Below, one piece after another: positions 17,932 through 28,600 of a stretch of DNA of 64,000 nt. A program made the translations under genes and the position numbers. Below the pieces are notes generated by a model. It was not told the origin of the DNA. It made no database searches and was given only the letters and a program-made list of their open reading frames with translations. Source of the DNA: Nocardioides sp. GY 10127 (GTDB lineage Bacteria; Actinomycetota; Actinomycetes; Propionibacteriales; Nocardioidaceae); contig NZ_STGL01000009.1 of NCBI RefSeq assembly GCF_004919085.1, positions 186,001 through 250,000 of the forward strand. Reading direction: 5' to 3'. The stretch's first letter is position 1. Each line of letters starts with the position of its first letter.

Positions 17932-18851
17932 GCGCCCGGCAGGCACCCCGCCCCGTCCTCGTCCGCACCCGCGCCGAGCTGGCCGAGGCCATCGCCCAGG
18001 CCGGGCCCGGTCGCGTCGGCTTCGTGCCGACCATGGGCGCCCTCCACGACGGCCACGCCAGCCTCATGGCCGTGGCCCGCGAGCGCGTCGGCACCGGCCC
18101 GGTCGTGGTCTCGATCTTCGTCAACCCGCTCCAGTTCGGCGCGGGGGAGGACCTCGACCGCTACCCGCGCACGCTCGAGTCCGACCTCGAGGTCTGCGCG
18201 GGCGCCGGGGTCGACGTGGTCTTCGCCCCCACCGTCGCCGAGATGTACCCGACCTGGCCGGCGCAGCCGCAGGTCACCGTCGAGGCCGGCCCGCTCGGCG
18301 AGGTCCTCGAGGGCGCCACCCGTCCCGGGCACTACCGCGGGGTCCTCACCGTCGTGGCGAAGCTCTTCGGCCTCGTCCGGCCCGACGTGGCCGTGTTCGG
18401 GGAGAAGGACTACCAGCAGCTCGTCCTCATCCGGCAGATGGTCGCCGACCTCTGCCTGCCCGTGGACGTCGTGGGCGGACCGACCCGCCGCGAGGGCGAC
18501 GGGCTCGCCCTCTCCAGCCGCAACCGCTACCTGGACGCCGACCAGCGCCGGGTCTCGCTCGCGCTGAGCCGGGCGCTGCGCGCGGGTCAGGCCGCCGCGC
18601 CAGACGGCCCGGCCGTGGTGCTCGCCGCCGCGCGCGCCGTCCTGGCCGCGGAGCCCGGCGTGGAGCTCGACTACCTCGTCCTCACCGACCCCGCGCTGGG
18701 AGACCTGCCCGCCGGCCCGGGCGACCAGGAGCCCACCGAGGCCCGGCTGCTGGTGGCGGCCCGGGTCGGCAGCACCCGGCTGATCGACAACGTGGCGGTC
18801 GCGCTCGGGGCCCACACCGCCGTCCGCCTGCCCTCCCTGGCGGACGCCTGA
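17928..18851 (+). CDS. panC: Pantothenate synthetase
   Basis: Ligates pantoate and beta-alanine with ATP to pantothenate, the CoA precursor. The 307-residue protein has the HIGH-type motif MGALHDGHASLM at about 35, FVNPLQFGAGEDL, the substrate loop ATRPGHYRGVLTVVAKLF, FGEKDYQQL, and the KMSKS-like LALSSRNRYL. The start is fixed by an ATGA overlap with the DUF2520 gene. The nadB -10 box starts 24 bp after its stop. Confidence 0.97.
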   Translation: MSARQAPRPVLVRTRAELAEAIAQAGPGRVGFVPTMGALHDGHASLMAVARERVGTGPVVVSIFVNPLQFGAGEDLDRYPRTLESDLEVCAGAGVDVVFAPTVAEMYPTWPAQPQVTVEAGPLGEVLEGATRPGHYRGVLTVVAKLFGLVRPDVAVFGEKDYQQLVLIRQMVADLCLPVDVVGGPTRREGDGLALSSRNRYLDADQRRVSLALSRALRAGQAAAPDGPAVVLAAARAVLAAEPGVELDYLVLTDPALGDLPAGPGDQEPTEARLLVAARVGSTRLIDNVAVALGAHTAVRLPSLADA

Positions 18852-18874
18852 GCGGGCACGCCCGCCCCGGCGGC

Positions 18875-18880
18875 TAGCCT
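18875..18880 (+). promoter_or_regulatory. -10 box of leaderless nadB promoter
   Basis: TAGCCT ends 7 nt before the nadB ATG; no ribosome site lies between. Confidence 0.5.
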
Positions 18881-18887
18881 TTCCGCG

Positions 18888-20672
18888 ATGTCCCCCACCG
18901 CTTCCGAGGCGCTGCGCGCCCGCACCGTTCCCGGGCGCCTGTCCGCGCCGGAGCCCGGCTGGACCGAGCGCGCCGACGTCGTGGTCGTCGGCTCCGGTGT
19001 CGCCGGGCTCACCGCCGCGCTCCGCCTGGTCGACGCGCTCGGGCCCGACGCCGACGTCGTCGTGGTCACCAAGGACCGCATCTCCGTCGGCTCGACCCGC
19101 TGGGCGCAGGGCGGGGTCGCCGCAGCCCTGGGGCCCGGCGACACCCCGCGCGAGCACGAGGTCGACACGCTCGTGGCGGGCGCCGGCGCGTGCGACGCGG
19201 AGGCCGTGCGCGTCCTCGTCGAGGAGGGCCCGGACGCCGTCCGCGAGCTCATCGGCCTGGGCGCCCAGTTCGACCTCGACCCCGAGGGCGAGCTCTCCCT
19301 GACCCGCGAGGGCGGCCACCACCGCGACCGGATCGTGCACGCCGGCGGCGACGCGACCGGCGCCGAGATCCAGCGCGCCCTCGTGGCCGCGGTCGGCCGC
19401 GACCCGCAGATCCGGGTCGTCAAGCGCGCCCACGTCCTCGACCTCGTCCTCGCCGAGGACGGCGGGGTGGCGGGCCTGACGCTGCACGAGATGGGCCAGG
19501 GCCAGCACGACGGCGTCGGCCTGGTCCGCGCCCGGGCCGTGGTGCTCGCCTCCGGCGGCCTCGGGCAGGTCTTCTCCCAGACGACGAACCCGTCGGTCTC
19601 GACCGGCGACGGCATGGCCATCGCCCTGCGCGCGGGCGCGGCGCTGCGCGACCTGGAGTTCGTGCAGTTCCACCCGACCGTCATGTACCTCGGCCCGCTC
19701 TCGACCGGCCAGCAGCCGCTCATCTCCGAGGCGGTGCGCGGCGAGGGCGCCTTCCTGGTCGACGCCCCGCTCGAGGACGGCGGGACGCGGTTCATGACCG
19801 GCGTCCACGAGCTCGCCGACCTGGCCCCGCGCGACGTCGTCGCCAAGGCGATCCGCCGCCGGATGATCGAGACGGGCATGCCGCACATGTGGCTCGACGC
19901 CCGCCACCTCGGCACCGACCGCGGCGAGGACCCGGAGGCCTTCTGGCAGCGCCGGTTCCCGACGATCCTCGCCACCTGCCGCAGCCACGGCGTCGACCCG
20001 GTCACCGACCTCATCCCCGTGGCGCCCGCCTGCCACTACGCCTCCGGCGGCGTCGCCACCGACACGTGGGGACGCACCGGCGTGCCCGGCCTCTACGCCA
20101 CCGGCGAGGTCGCCTGCTCCGGGGTGCACGGCGCCAACCGGCTGGCCTCCAACTCGCTGCTCGAGGGCCTGGTGTTCTCCCGCCGCATCGCGCAGGTGCT
20201 GCCGGGCGAGCTGCGCGGCTGGCACGAGCCGGCCGCCGACGTCCGGGAGCCCGGGCTCGTGGACGCCGACGCCCGCCGCGGCCTCCAGGAGACGATGAGC
20301 GACCGGGTCGGCGTGCTCCGCTCCGCCGCCGGGCTGGCCGAGGCCGACGCCGTGCTGGCGGACCTCGTCGCCGAGGGCGGCGACGAGCCCTACCTGGACT
20401 CGTGGGAGGTGACGAACCTCGTGACGCTCTCGACCGCGCTCACGGGGGCCGCCGCGCTGCGCGAGGAGACCCGCGGCTCGCACTGGCGCGAGGACCACCC
20501 CGAGCGCGACGACGCCCGGTGGGCCGGGCACGTCGACATCCGCCTCGAGGACGGCTCCCTCACCTGGGCCTTCGCCCCCGCCGCGCCGACCGACACCGAC
20601 CTGGGGGCGCTGGCGGCGCCCGCCGACCTCACCGTCGACCTCACTGCTGCAGAAGGGGAGGGCGTCGCGTGA
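18888..20672 (+). CDS. nadB: L-aspartate oxidase
   Basis: An FAD enzyme oxidising L-aspartate to iminoaspartate, the first step of de novo NAD synthesis. The 594-residue protein has the dinucleotide fold VVVVGSGVAGLTAALRL at 31-47, the flavin/substrate loop STRWAQGGVAAAL, EGGHHRDRIVHAGGDATG (in parts), and the active-site region EFVQFHPT. ACHYASGGVATDTWGRT and GLYATGEVACSGVHGANRL follow. A helical C-terminal domain (about 440-540) is of the succinate dehydrogenase flavoprotein type. It overlaps nadC by 4 bp. No nadA is adjacent in this window. Confidence 0.96.
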   Translation: MSPTASEALRARTVPGRLSAPEPGWTERADVVVVGSGVAGLTAALRLVDALGPDADVVVVTKDRISVGSTRWAQGGVAAALGPGDTPREHEVDTLVAGAGACDAEAVRVLVEEGPDAVRELIGLGAQFDLDPEGELSLTREGGHHRDRIVHAGGDATGAEIQRALVAAVGRDPQIRVVKRAHVLDLVLAEDGGVAGLTLHEMGQGQHDGVGLVRARAVVLASGGLGQVFSQTTNPSVSTGDGMAIALRAGAALRDLEFVQFHPTVMYLGPLSTGQQPLISEAVRGEGAFLVDAPLEDGGTRFMTGVHELADLAPRDVVAKAIRRRMIETGMPHMWLDARHLGTDRGEDPEAFWQRRFPTILATCRSHGVDPVTDLIPVAPACHYASGGVATDTWGRTGVPGLYATGEVACSGVHGANRLASNSLLEGLVFSRRIAQVLPGELRGWHEPAADVREPGLVDADARRGLQETMSDRVGVLRSAAGLAEADAVLADLVAEGGDEPYLDSWEVTNLVTLSTALTGAAALREETRGSHWREDHPERDDARWAGHVDIRLEDGSLTWAFAPAAPTDTDLGALAAPADLTVDLTAAEGEGVA

Positions 20673-21586
20673 TCGCCCGGACCAGCTGGGCCGCGCTCGA
20701 CCGCGCCCTCGTCGAGGAGCTCGCGGCCGCCGGCCTCGACCCGCTCGCCGTCTACACCCACGTCGTGGCCGCCTTCGAGGAGGACCTCCCCGACGGCGCC
20801 GCCGACGTCACCTCCGCGGCCATGCCCGAGATGGGCACCGCGGTGGCCGACATCGTCTCCCGACAGGACGGCGTGGTGGCCGGCCTGGCCGTGGCCGAGC
20901 TGGCCTTCCGGTACGCGCTCGGCGGCGCCGTCGAGGTGACCGCGCGGGTCCCCGACGGCACCCGGGTCGCCCCGGGGCAGACCGTGATGACCGTGACCGG
21001 TCCGGTGGCCGGCGTCCTCACCGCGGAGCGCACGGCCCTCAACTTCGCCTCCCACCTCTCCGGCGTGGCCACCGCGACCGCCCGGTGGGTCGACGCCCTC
21101 GAGGGGACCGGCTGCCGGGTGCTCGACACCCGCAAGACGCTGCCCGGGTGGCGCGCGCTGCAGAAGTACGCCGTGCGCTGCGGCGGCGGCACCAACCACC
21201 GCTTCTCCCTCGTCGACCGCGCGATGGTGAAGGACAACCACGTCGTCGCCGCCGGCGGGGTGGTGGAGGCCTACCGCCGCGTGGTCGCGGCGAGCCCCGA
21301 CGTGCGCGTCGAGGTGGAGGTGCAGGACCTCGAGGAGCTCCGCGCCGTCCTGGACGCCGGGTGCACCGAGGTGCTGCTCGACAACATGGGCCCGGACCTG
21401 CTGCGCGAGGCGGTCGCGATCAACGCCGAGCTCACCGGCGGCCGGGCCACGCTGGAGGCCTCCGGCGGGCTGACCCTGGCCAACGCGCGGGCCGTGGGGG
21501 AGACCGGGGTCGACTTCGTCTCCTCGGGCGCGCTGACCCACTCCGTCACGGTGCTCGACCTCGGCCTCGACTTCCGGGAGGCGTGA
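20669..21586 (+). CDS. nadC: Nicotinate-nucleotide pyrophosphorylase (quinolinate phosphoribosyltransferase)
   Basis: Converts quinolinate and PRPP to nicotinate mononucleotide and CO2. The 305-residue protein shows EDLPDGAADVTS near the start, ERTALNFASHLSGVAT, the diagnostic DTRKTLPGWRALQKYAV followed by CGGGTNHR, VKDNHV, and the barrel end EASGGLTLANARAVGETGVDF. The GTG start overlaps nadB (GTGA), with AGAAGGGGAGG upstream, so both proteins are made from one message. Confidence 0.97.
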   Translation: MIARTSWAALDRALVEELAAAGLDPLAVYTHVVAAFEEDLPDGAADVTSAAMPEMGTAVADIVSRQDGVVAGLAVAELAFRYALGGAVEVTARVPDGTRVAPGQTVMTVTGPVAGVLTAERTALNFASHLSGVATATARWVDALEGTGCRVLDTRKTLPGWRALQKYAVRCGGGTNHRFSLVDRAMVKDNHVVAAGGVVEAYRRVVAASPDVRVEVEVQDLEELRAVLDAGCTEVLLDNMGPDLLREAVAINAELTGGRATLEASGGLTLANARAVGETGVDFVSSGALTHSVTVLDLGLDFREA

Positions 21587-21593
21587 GCCGGCC

Positions 21594-22394
21594 GTGGGCG
21601 CAGCGGGCGTGAGCGGGGGTCTGCTGACCGTCGTCCTCGGCAACGCGACGACGACGCTGGGGATCGTGCGGGAGGGCCACGTCGACGCGCACTGGTCGGT
21701 CTCCTCCGACCCCGCCCGCACCGCCGACGAGTGGGCCGTCCTCGTGCGGGGCCTCGTGGGCGACGACCTGGCGGACGCCGAGGGCGTGGCCGTCGCCGCG
21801 ACCGTCCCCGGCATCCTCACCCGCTGGCGCGAGATGATGGCGCGCCACCTGCCGGACCTGCCGCTCGTCGTCGTGGGCGCCGGCGTCCGCACCGGCATCC
21901 CGGTCCTCACCGACAACCCGCGCGAGGTGGGCGCGGACCGGGTGGCCAACGCGCTCGCGGCCGTCACCCTCCACGGCGGCCCCGTGGTCGTCGTGGACGT
22001 CGGGGGCACCGCCACCACGCTGGACGTCGTGAACCCGGCCGGCCAGTACGTCGGCGGGGCGATCGCCCCCGGCGTCCAGGTGGCGCTGGAGGCCCTGGGA
22101 CGCCGGGCCGCGCAGCTGCGCGAGGTCGAGCTCGCCCGCCCCCGCGCGGTGATCGCCCGCAACACCGTGGAGGCCGTGCAGTCGGGCCTGGTGTTCGGCA
22201 CCGCGGCGATGGTCGAGGGGCTCGTGGCCCGCGCGGCCGAGGAGCTCGGCTCGCCCGACGGGCTGCGCGTCGTCGCCACCGGGCCGTACGCCGAGCTGGT
22301 GGCCCCCGAGGTCGCGTGCTTCACCGACCTCGAGCCGCACCTCACGCTGCTCGGTCTCGAGCAGCTTTTCGTGCGCAATTCCCGCACTCGCTGA
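21594..22394 (+). CDS. coaX: Type III pantothenate kinase-like protein, atypical N-terminal motif
   Basis: A member of the CoaX family, which phosphorylates pantothenate with ATP; 266 residues. Family blocks are GADRVANAL, VVVDVGGTATTLDVV, YVGGAIAPGVQVALEALG, ARNTVEAVQSGLVFGTA and a C-terminal LTLLGLEQLF. The N-terminal phosphate-binding motif normally reads DVGNT; here it is VLGNAT, so the first Asp is lost. GGLA near the C-terminus reads GPYA. Activity is therefore doubtful; the M. tuberculosis homologue is also reported to be inactive, with CoaA doing the job. GTG 21594 or 21609 could be the start. It is 7 bp after nadC. Confidence 0.88.
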   Translation: MGAAGVSGGLLTVVLGNATTTLGIVREGHVDAHWSVSSDPARTADEWAVLVRGLVGDDLADAEGVAVAATVPGILTRWREMMARHLPDLPLVVVGAGVRTGIPVLTDNPREVGADRVANALAAVTLHGGPVVVVDVGGTATTLDVVNPAGQYVGGAIAPGVQVALEALGRRAAQLREVELARPRAVIARNTVEAVQSGLVFGTAAMVEGLVARAAEELGSPDGLRVVATGPYAELVAPEVACFTDLEPHLTLLGLEQLFVRNSRTR

Positions 22395-22688
22395 TCATTT
22401 CTCCCCGCGCGGATCGTGGGTGATCCACCACGTAGTGCCAGTGCGATGGCGAGTCCGGCCCGCCAAGCGGTTCCTGTCTATTCCGGTTCGGTGCTGCGAA
22501 ACTTTTCCGGTGCGCGAATAGGTGTGGGCGGGGCCCGATTTCCCGACGCAATGCCGCCAATGATTCTTGACGTATTCGACGCGCCGGGCAGGAATGGTGC
22601 GAAGAAAAGGAAAATGCGGCACGATGCGTTACGTCCCGGCGCGCCGACCCCATGCACGGCGCGCGCATCGCGAACGCGAGGAAAGAAA
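22395..22688 (+). promoter_or_regulatory. AT-enriched upstream region of lsr2
   Basis: This 294-bp gap is clearly richer in A and T than its surroundings, e.g. GAAGAAAAGGAAAATG near 22600 and TGATTCTTGACGTATTC near 22561. TTGACG at 22567-22572 may be a -35 box. AT-rich DNA is the preferred target of Lsr2, so autoregulation is plausible. The gap has no convincing ORF. Confidence 0.5.
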
Positions 22689-23024
22689 ATGGCTCAGAAG
22701 GTCCAGATCATTCTCGAGGACGACCTCGACGGCTCGGAGGCCACCGAGACCGTCCAATTCGGTCTCGACGGTGTCTCCTACGAGATCGACCTCAACGACT
22801 CCCACGCGGCCGAGCTGCGCGACGCGCTCGCCCTCTACGTCGGCAACAGCCGCAAGGTCGCCGGCCGCCGCTCGACCGGGACCGCCAAGAAGGCCCCGGC
22901 CGCCACCGGCTCCGGCCCCTCCGCCAAGGAGATCCGCGACTGGGCCCGCGAGAACGGCCACGACGTGCCCGACCGCGGCCGCGTCTCCGCCGAGGTCCGC
23001 GAGGCCTACGACGCCGCTCACTGA
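22689..23024 (+). CDS. lsr2: Lsr2 nucleoid-associated protein
   Basis: An H-NS-like actinobacterial protein that bridges DNA and silences AT-rich, often horizontally acquired genes. The 111-residue protein has an N-terminal beta/helix dimerisation domain (MAQKVQIILEDDLDGSEA) and a C-terminal DNA-binding domain (about 70-111). It carries the family pattern SAKEIRDWARENGHDVPDRG with the minor-groove hook RGR. GAGGAAAG precedes the ATG by a few bases. It sits between coaX and clpC, the usual actinobacterial order. Confidence 0.96.
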   Translation: MAQKVQIILEDDLDGSEATETVQFGLDGVSYEIDLNDSHAAELRDALALYVGNSRKVAGRRSTGTAKKAPAATGSGPSAKEIRDWARENGHDVPDRGRVSAEVREAYDAAH

Positions 23025-23044
23025 GCGACCCCGCACCACCCGTC

Positions 23045-23074
23045 GGCGCCCTCCCCGTTCGCGGGGCGGGCGCC
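23045..23074 (+). terminator. Hairpin between lsr2 and clpC
   Basis: GGCGCCC and GGGCGCC pair, then CCCCG with CGGGG across one T-C mismatch and a TTCG loop. It starts 20 bp after the lsr2 stop. The TTCG tetraloop makes it stable; no U-tract. Confidence 0.65.
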
Positions 23075-23129
23075 GTTCGTGTCACCGCCGGCCCCGGGCC
23101 CTGGTTTCTTGCTCCTGTTCCCGCTCCGT

Positions 23130-23146
23130 GTTCGCTGAGAGCGGAT
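23130..23146 (+). promoter_or_regulatory. Probable ClgR operator upstream of clpC
   Basis: TTCGCTGAGAGCGGA contains CGCTGAGAGCG (23133-23143), which fits the actinobacterial ClgR core CGCYNANRGCG exactly. Its centre lies about 49 bp before the start expected from the downstream TAGGGT box, a usual activator position. ClgR activates clp genes in Corynebacterium and Streptomyces. Confidence 0.6.
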
Positions 23147-23173
23147 GGAGGAGGTGCGTCTCCCGGGAACGCG

Positions 23174-23179
23174 TAGGGT
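23174..23179 (+). promoter_or_regulatory. -10 box of clpC promoter
   Basis: TAGGGT would start transcription near 23187 and give a leader of about 65 nt ending in GAGGAG (23238-23243), the clpC ribosome site. Confidence 0.45.
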
Positions 23180-23251
23180 GGCCGAAGGGTTGGACACACC
23201 AGAGCCCCGCCATCCCTGACGGCGGGTCCCCCAGTACGAGGAGCGATGCCC

Positions 23252-25840
<2,589 letters not shown>

Positions 25841-25860
25841 CCCTCCCCACCGCTCCACCC

Positions 25861-25901
25861 CACGAGGGCCCCGGGACCGTCACGGCCCCGGGGCCCTCGT
25901 G
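25861..25901. terminator. Bidirectional hairpin between clpC and mutY
   Basis: CACGAGGGCCCCGGG pairs perfectly with CCCGGGGCCCTCGTG (15 bp, 11-nt loop). It lies between the convergent stops of clpC and mutY and probably serves both. Confidence 0.75.
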
Positions 25902-25940
25902 CGTGCTGGCCGGTCGGCTCCCAGGTAGGCCCCGGTCGAT

Positions 25941-26822
25941 TCAGGGCAGGGCGAACACGTCGTCGGCGACCTGCACGAGCAGGCCGTCGGCGAGGAGACC
26001 GGCCAGGCAGCGCAGCCGCTGAGGCTCGGGCGCCCAGGCGGCGTCGAGGGCGGAGCGGTGCACGGGGCCGTCGGCGTCGCGCAGCACGGACAGGAGCCGG
26101 CCGCGGCACTGCCGGTCGGTGCCGTCCCACGCCTGGACGCGGCGGGCCGGGCCGTCGTAGGCCGGGTACCCGGCGGCGCGCCAGGCGCACAGGTCGGCGA
26201 CCGGGCAGTCCCCGCAGCGCGGCCCCGACGCCGTGCACACCAGCGCGCCGAGCTCCATGACGGCCACCGCCCACGTGGCCGCGGTCGGGGCGTCGTCCGG
26301 CACGACCGCGGTGGCGCGCTCGCGCTCGGCCCGGGTGAGCGAGGGGCGAGGGTGCTCCACGCCGTCCAGGGAGCGCCCGAGCACCCGCCGCACGTTGGTG
26401 TCGAGGACGACGTGCCGCTGCCCGTACGCGAAGGAGGCGACCGCGGCGGCCGTGTACTCCCCGACGCCGGGCAGGGCGAGGAGGGCCGCGTGGTCGTCGG
26501 GGACGACGCCACCGTGCCGCTCGGTGATCGCCACCGCGGCCGCGTGCAGCCGCAGCGCCCGGCGGGGGTAGCCGAGGCGTCCCCAGGCCCGGACCGCCTC
26601 GCCGGCCGGCTCGGCGGCGAGGTCGGCGGGCTCGGGCCACCGCTCGAGCCACGCGGCGTGCACCGGCAGCACCCGGTTCACGGGCGTCTGCTGGAGCATC
26701 AGCTCCGAGACGAGCACCGACCAGGGCGAGGCCTCGGGGCGGCGCCAGGGCAGGTCACGGGCGTGCTCGTCGTACCAGTCCAGGATCGGCTCGTGGAGCG
26801 GGGAGGCGGGCACGGCGGGCAT
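25941..26822 (-). CDS. mutY: A/G-specific adenine DNA glycosylase
   Basis: A base-excision repair enzyme that removes adenine mispaired with 8-oxoguanine. The 293-residue protein has PWSVLVSELMLQQTPV at the start, the helix-hairpin-helix LPGVGEYTAAAVASFA, the catalytic Asp in VVLDTNVRRVLGR, and a [4Fe-4S] cluster with spacing C-x6-C-x2-C-x5-C (CTASGPRCGDCPVADLC). The C-terminal NUDIX-like 8-oxoG recognition domain is short or absent; only about 70 residues with winged-helix-like features follow the cluster. It is convergent with clpC. Confidence 0.93.
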   Translation of the reverse strand: MPAVPASPLHEPILDWYDEHARDLPWRRPEASPWSVLVSELMLQQTPVNRVLPVHAAWLERWPEPADLAAEPAGEAVRAWGRLGYPRRALRLHAAAVAITERHGGVVPDDHAALLALPGVGEYTAAAVASFAYGQRHVVLDTNVRRVLGRSLDGVEHPRPSLTRAERERATAVVPDDAPTAATWAVAVMELGALVCTASGPRCGDCPVADLCAWRAAGYPAYDGPARRVQAWDGTDRQCRGRLLSVLRDADGPVHRSALDAAWAPEPQRLRCLAGLLADGLLVQVADDVFALP

Positions 26823-26964
26823 TCTGCCCGGTGCGGTGCGCCTCCGCGCACCCCGGTGGGGGCGCCGCTAGCGTGCGGTCAGGCATGACGTCGGGAGCGA
26901 CAGGGCGCGACCGACGGACCGCACGCGACACCACGGGGGTGGCCGGCCCTCGGGAGGAGGCGCC

Positions 26965-27711
26965 ATGACCCGCGGACCCCACTCGCCCGCCGTCTACTGG
27001 CGCCGTCGGCTCGTGCTGCTGGCGATCGTGGCCGGGCTGGTCATCGGGTGCGCCCGGCTCTTCGGCGGCGGCGACGCCCCCGACCAGGCGCAGCAGGTGT
27101 CGGCGCAGCAGTCGCCCGACGCGTCCGCCGGCGCCACCTCTCCCTCGGCCGACGCGGCCGGGGCCACGGTCACCGTCGCGGCGCAGGCCGACGGTACGAC
27201 CACGACGGTCGCCGAGGAGGGCACCGGCAGCGCGACGTCCGGCACGACCTCCGCGTCCCGCGCCGGGAAGAAGGCGCGCACCGCGACCCCCACGCCCACC
27301 CCCACCCCCGTGCAGCCCGCCGGCCGGTGCGAGCCGGCGGACGTGCTCGCGACCCCGGTCGTCGGCACCGCCGTCGCGGGCACCGACGTCACGTTCACCG
27401 TGGAGCTGCGCACGGTCGAGAACCCGGGCTGCTGGTTCACCGTGAAGCCGGGCAGCCTCGCCCTGAAGGTGAGCACCGAGTCCGGCGGCGACGTGTGGAC
27501 CACGAGCCAGTGCCGCGCCGCGGTGCCCCACCAGGAGGTCGCGGTCCGCAGCGCGGAGGCCGCCGACGTCCAGGTCACCTGGGGCGGCCGCTACTCCGAC
27601 GCCTCCTGCTCGGTCAGCACCGAGTGGGCGGCGCCCGGCGCCTACACGGTGGAGGCGGCCGCGCTCGGCGGCGAGGTGCGCAGCGCTACGTTCAGCCTGA
27701 GCACCCCCTGA
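26965..27711 (+). CDS. Exported/membrane-anchored protein of unknown function
   Basis: A 248-residue protein with a basic N-terminus (YWRRR) and a membrane segment at about 16-34 ending in IGCARLF; the Cys is a possible but poor lipobox. A low-complexity Ala/Ser/Thr/Pro region (about 40-118) with a Thr-Pro run TPTPTPTP follows. The C-terminal domain (about 119-248) is a beta-sandwich with three or four Cys (CEPADV, GCWFTV, SQCRAAV, SCSVS), possibly disulfide-bonded. GGGAGGAGG precedes the ATG. A TAGCGT box near 26868 may be the promoter. It resembles actinobacterial extracellular beta-sandwich proteins; no function is proposed. Confidence 0.75.
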   Translation: MTRGPHSPAVYWRRRLVLLAIVAGLVIGCARLFGGGDAPDQAQQVSAQQSPDASAGATSPSADAAGATVTVAAQADGTTTTVAEEGTGSATSGTTSASRAGKKARTATPTPTPTPVQPAGRCEPADVLATPVVGTAVAGTDVTFTVELRTVENPGCWFTVKPGSLALKVSTESGGDVWTTSQCRAAVPHQEVAVRSAEAADVQVTWGGRYSDASCSVSTEWAAPGAYTVEAAALGGEVRSATFSLSTP

Positions 27712-27771
27712 CCCCCAGCACCCCAGCCCCCTGAACCCTGAACCCCAGCGCCCCCGCGGCGAGGAGCACCC

Positions 27772-28551
27772 ATGACGTCCGACGAGCTGGTCCACTACGA
27801 GCTGCGCGACCGCTGCGCGCGGATCACCCTCACCGCCCCGCAGCAGGGCAACGCGCTGCACGAGGGCTCCGGCGGGGCGCTGCTCGAGGCCGTCCGGCGT
27901 GCGGGCGCCGAGCAGGCGCGGGTGATCCTCCTGGCCTCGGAGGGGCGCTTCTTCAGCGTCGGCGGGGACCTCTCGGCGTTCTCCCGGGCCGAGGACGTCG
28001 CGGGCTACATCGACGACCTCGCCGAGACCCTGCACCGGATCGTCTCCGAGCTCGTCCGCAGCCCCGCGGTCGTCGTCTCCGCGGTCCAGGGGCCGGCCGC
28101 GGGCGCCGGGTTCCCGCTGGCCGCGGCGGCGGACGTCGTCCTGGCCGCGGAGTCCGCCACCTTCTCCCTCGGCTACGGCCGCGTCGGGCTCTCCCCGGAC
28201 GGCGGGTCGACCTTCCTCACCCAGACGCTCGGCCTGCACACCGTGCTGCGGCTGGCGCTCCTGGGGGACCGGCTCACGGCGGCCGAGGCGCAGGCTGCGG
28301 GTCTCGTCGCCCGCGTCGTCCCGGACGCCGACCTGCCGGCCGCGGCCGACGCGGTGGTCGCGTCCCTGCTGGCCGGCTCGCCGGCGGCGCTCGCGGCGGC
28401 CAAGCGCCTGGTGCGCGGCGGGGTCGGCGTCGAGCCCGAGGCGCTCATGCGCCGGGAGACGCTGTCCATCCGCGAGCTCGCGGCCGGCCCCGACGGGGTC
28501 GAGGGCGTGCGCGCGTTCCTCGCCAAGGAGCGCCCCCGGTTCGAGCGCTGA
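27772..28551 (+). CDS. Enoyl-CoA hydratase/isomerase family protein (PaaG-like)
   Basis: A crotonase-superfamily enzyme acting on acyl-CoA thioesters, 259 residues. The oxyanion-hole segments are FFSVGGDLSAF (about 65) and QGPAAGAGFPLAAAADVVLA (about 105, in parts). The catalytic loop GRVGLSPDGGSTFL carries Asp where isomerases of the PaaG type have it, so double-bond isomerisation is likelier than hydration. The C-terminal trimerisation helix ends LAKERPRF. GAGGAG is 6 nt before the ATG. A convergent TetR regulator gene follows and could control it, but no operator is seen at this promoter. Confidence 0.88.
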   Translation: MTSDELVHYELRDRCARITLTAPQQGNALHEGSGGALLEAVRRAGAEQARVILLASEGRFFSVGGDLSAFSRAEDVAGYIDDLAETLHRIVSELVRSPAVVVSAVQGPAAGAGFPLAAAADVVLAAESATFSLGYGRVGLSPDGGSTFLTQTLGLHTVLRLALLGDRLTAAEAQAAGLVARVVPDADLPAAADAVVASLLAGSPAALAAAKRLVRGGVGVEPEALMRRETLSIRELAAGPDGVEGVRAFLAKERPRFER

Positions 28552-28561
28552 CGCGCTCGAA
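28540..28561. terminator. Hairpin spanning the enoyl-CoA isomerase stop codon
   Basis: TTCGAGCGC and GCGCTCGAA pair (9 bp) around TGAC, which contains the stop codon itself. It lies between convergent genes. Confidence 0.55.
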
Positions 28562-28600
28562 CCGCCCGGGGTGCGCCAGGAGCACGTCCAGGCGGAGGCC

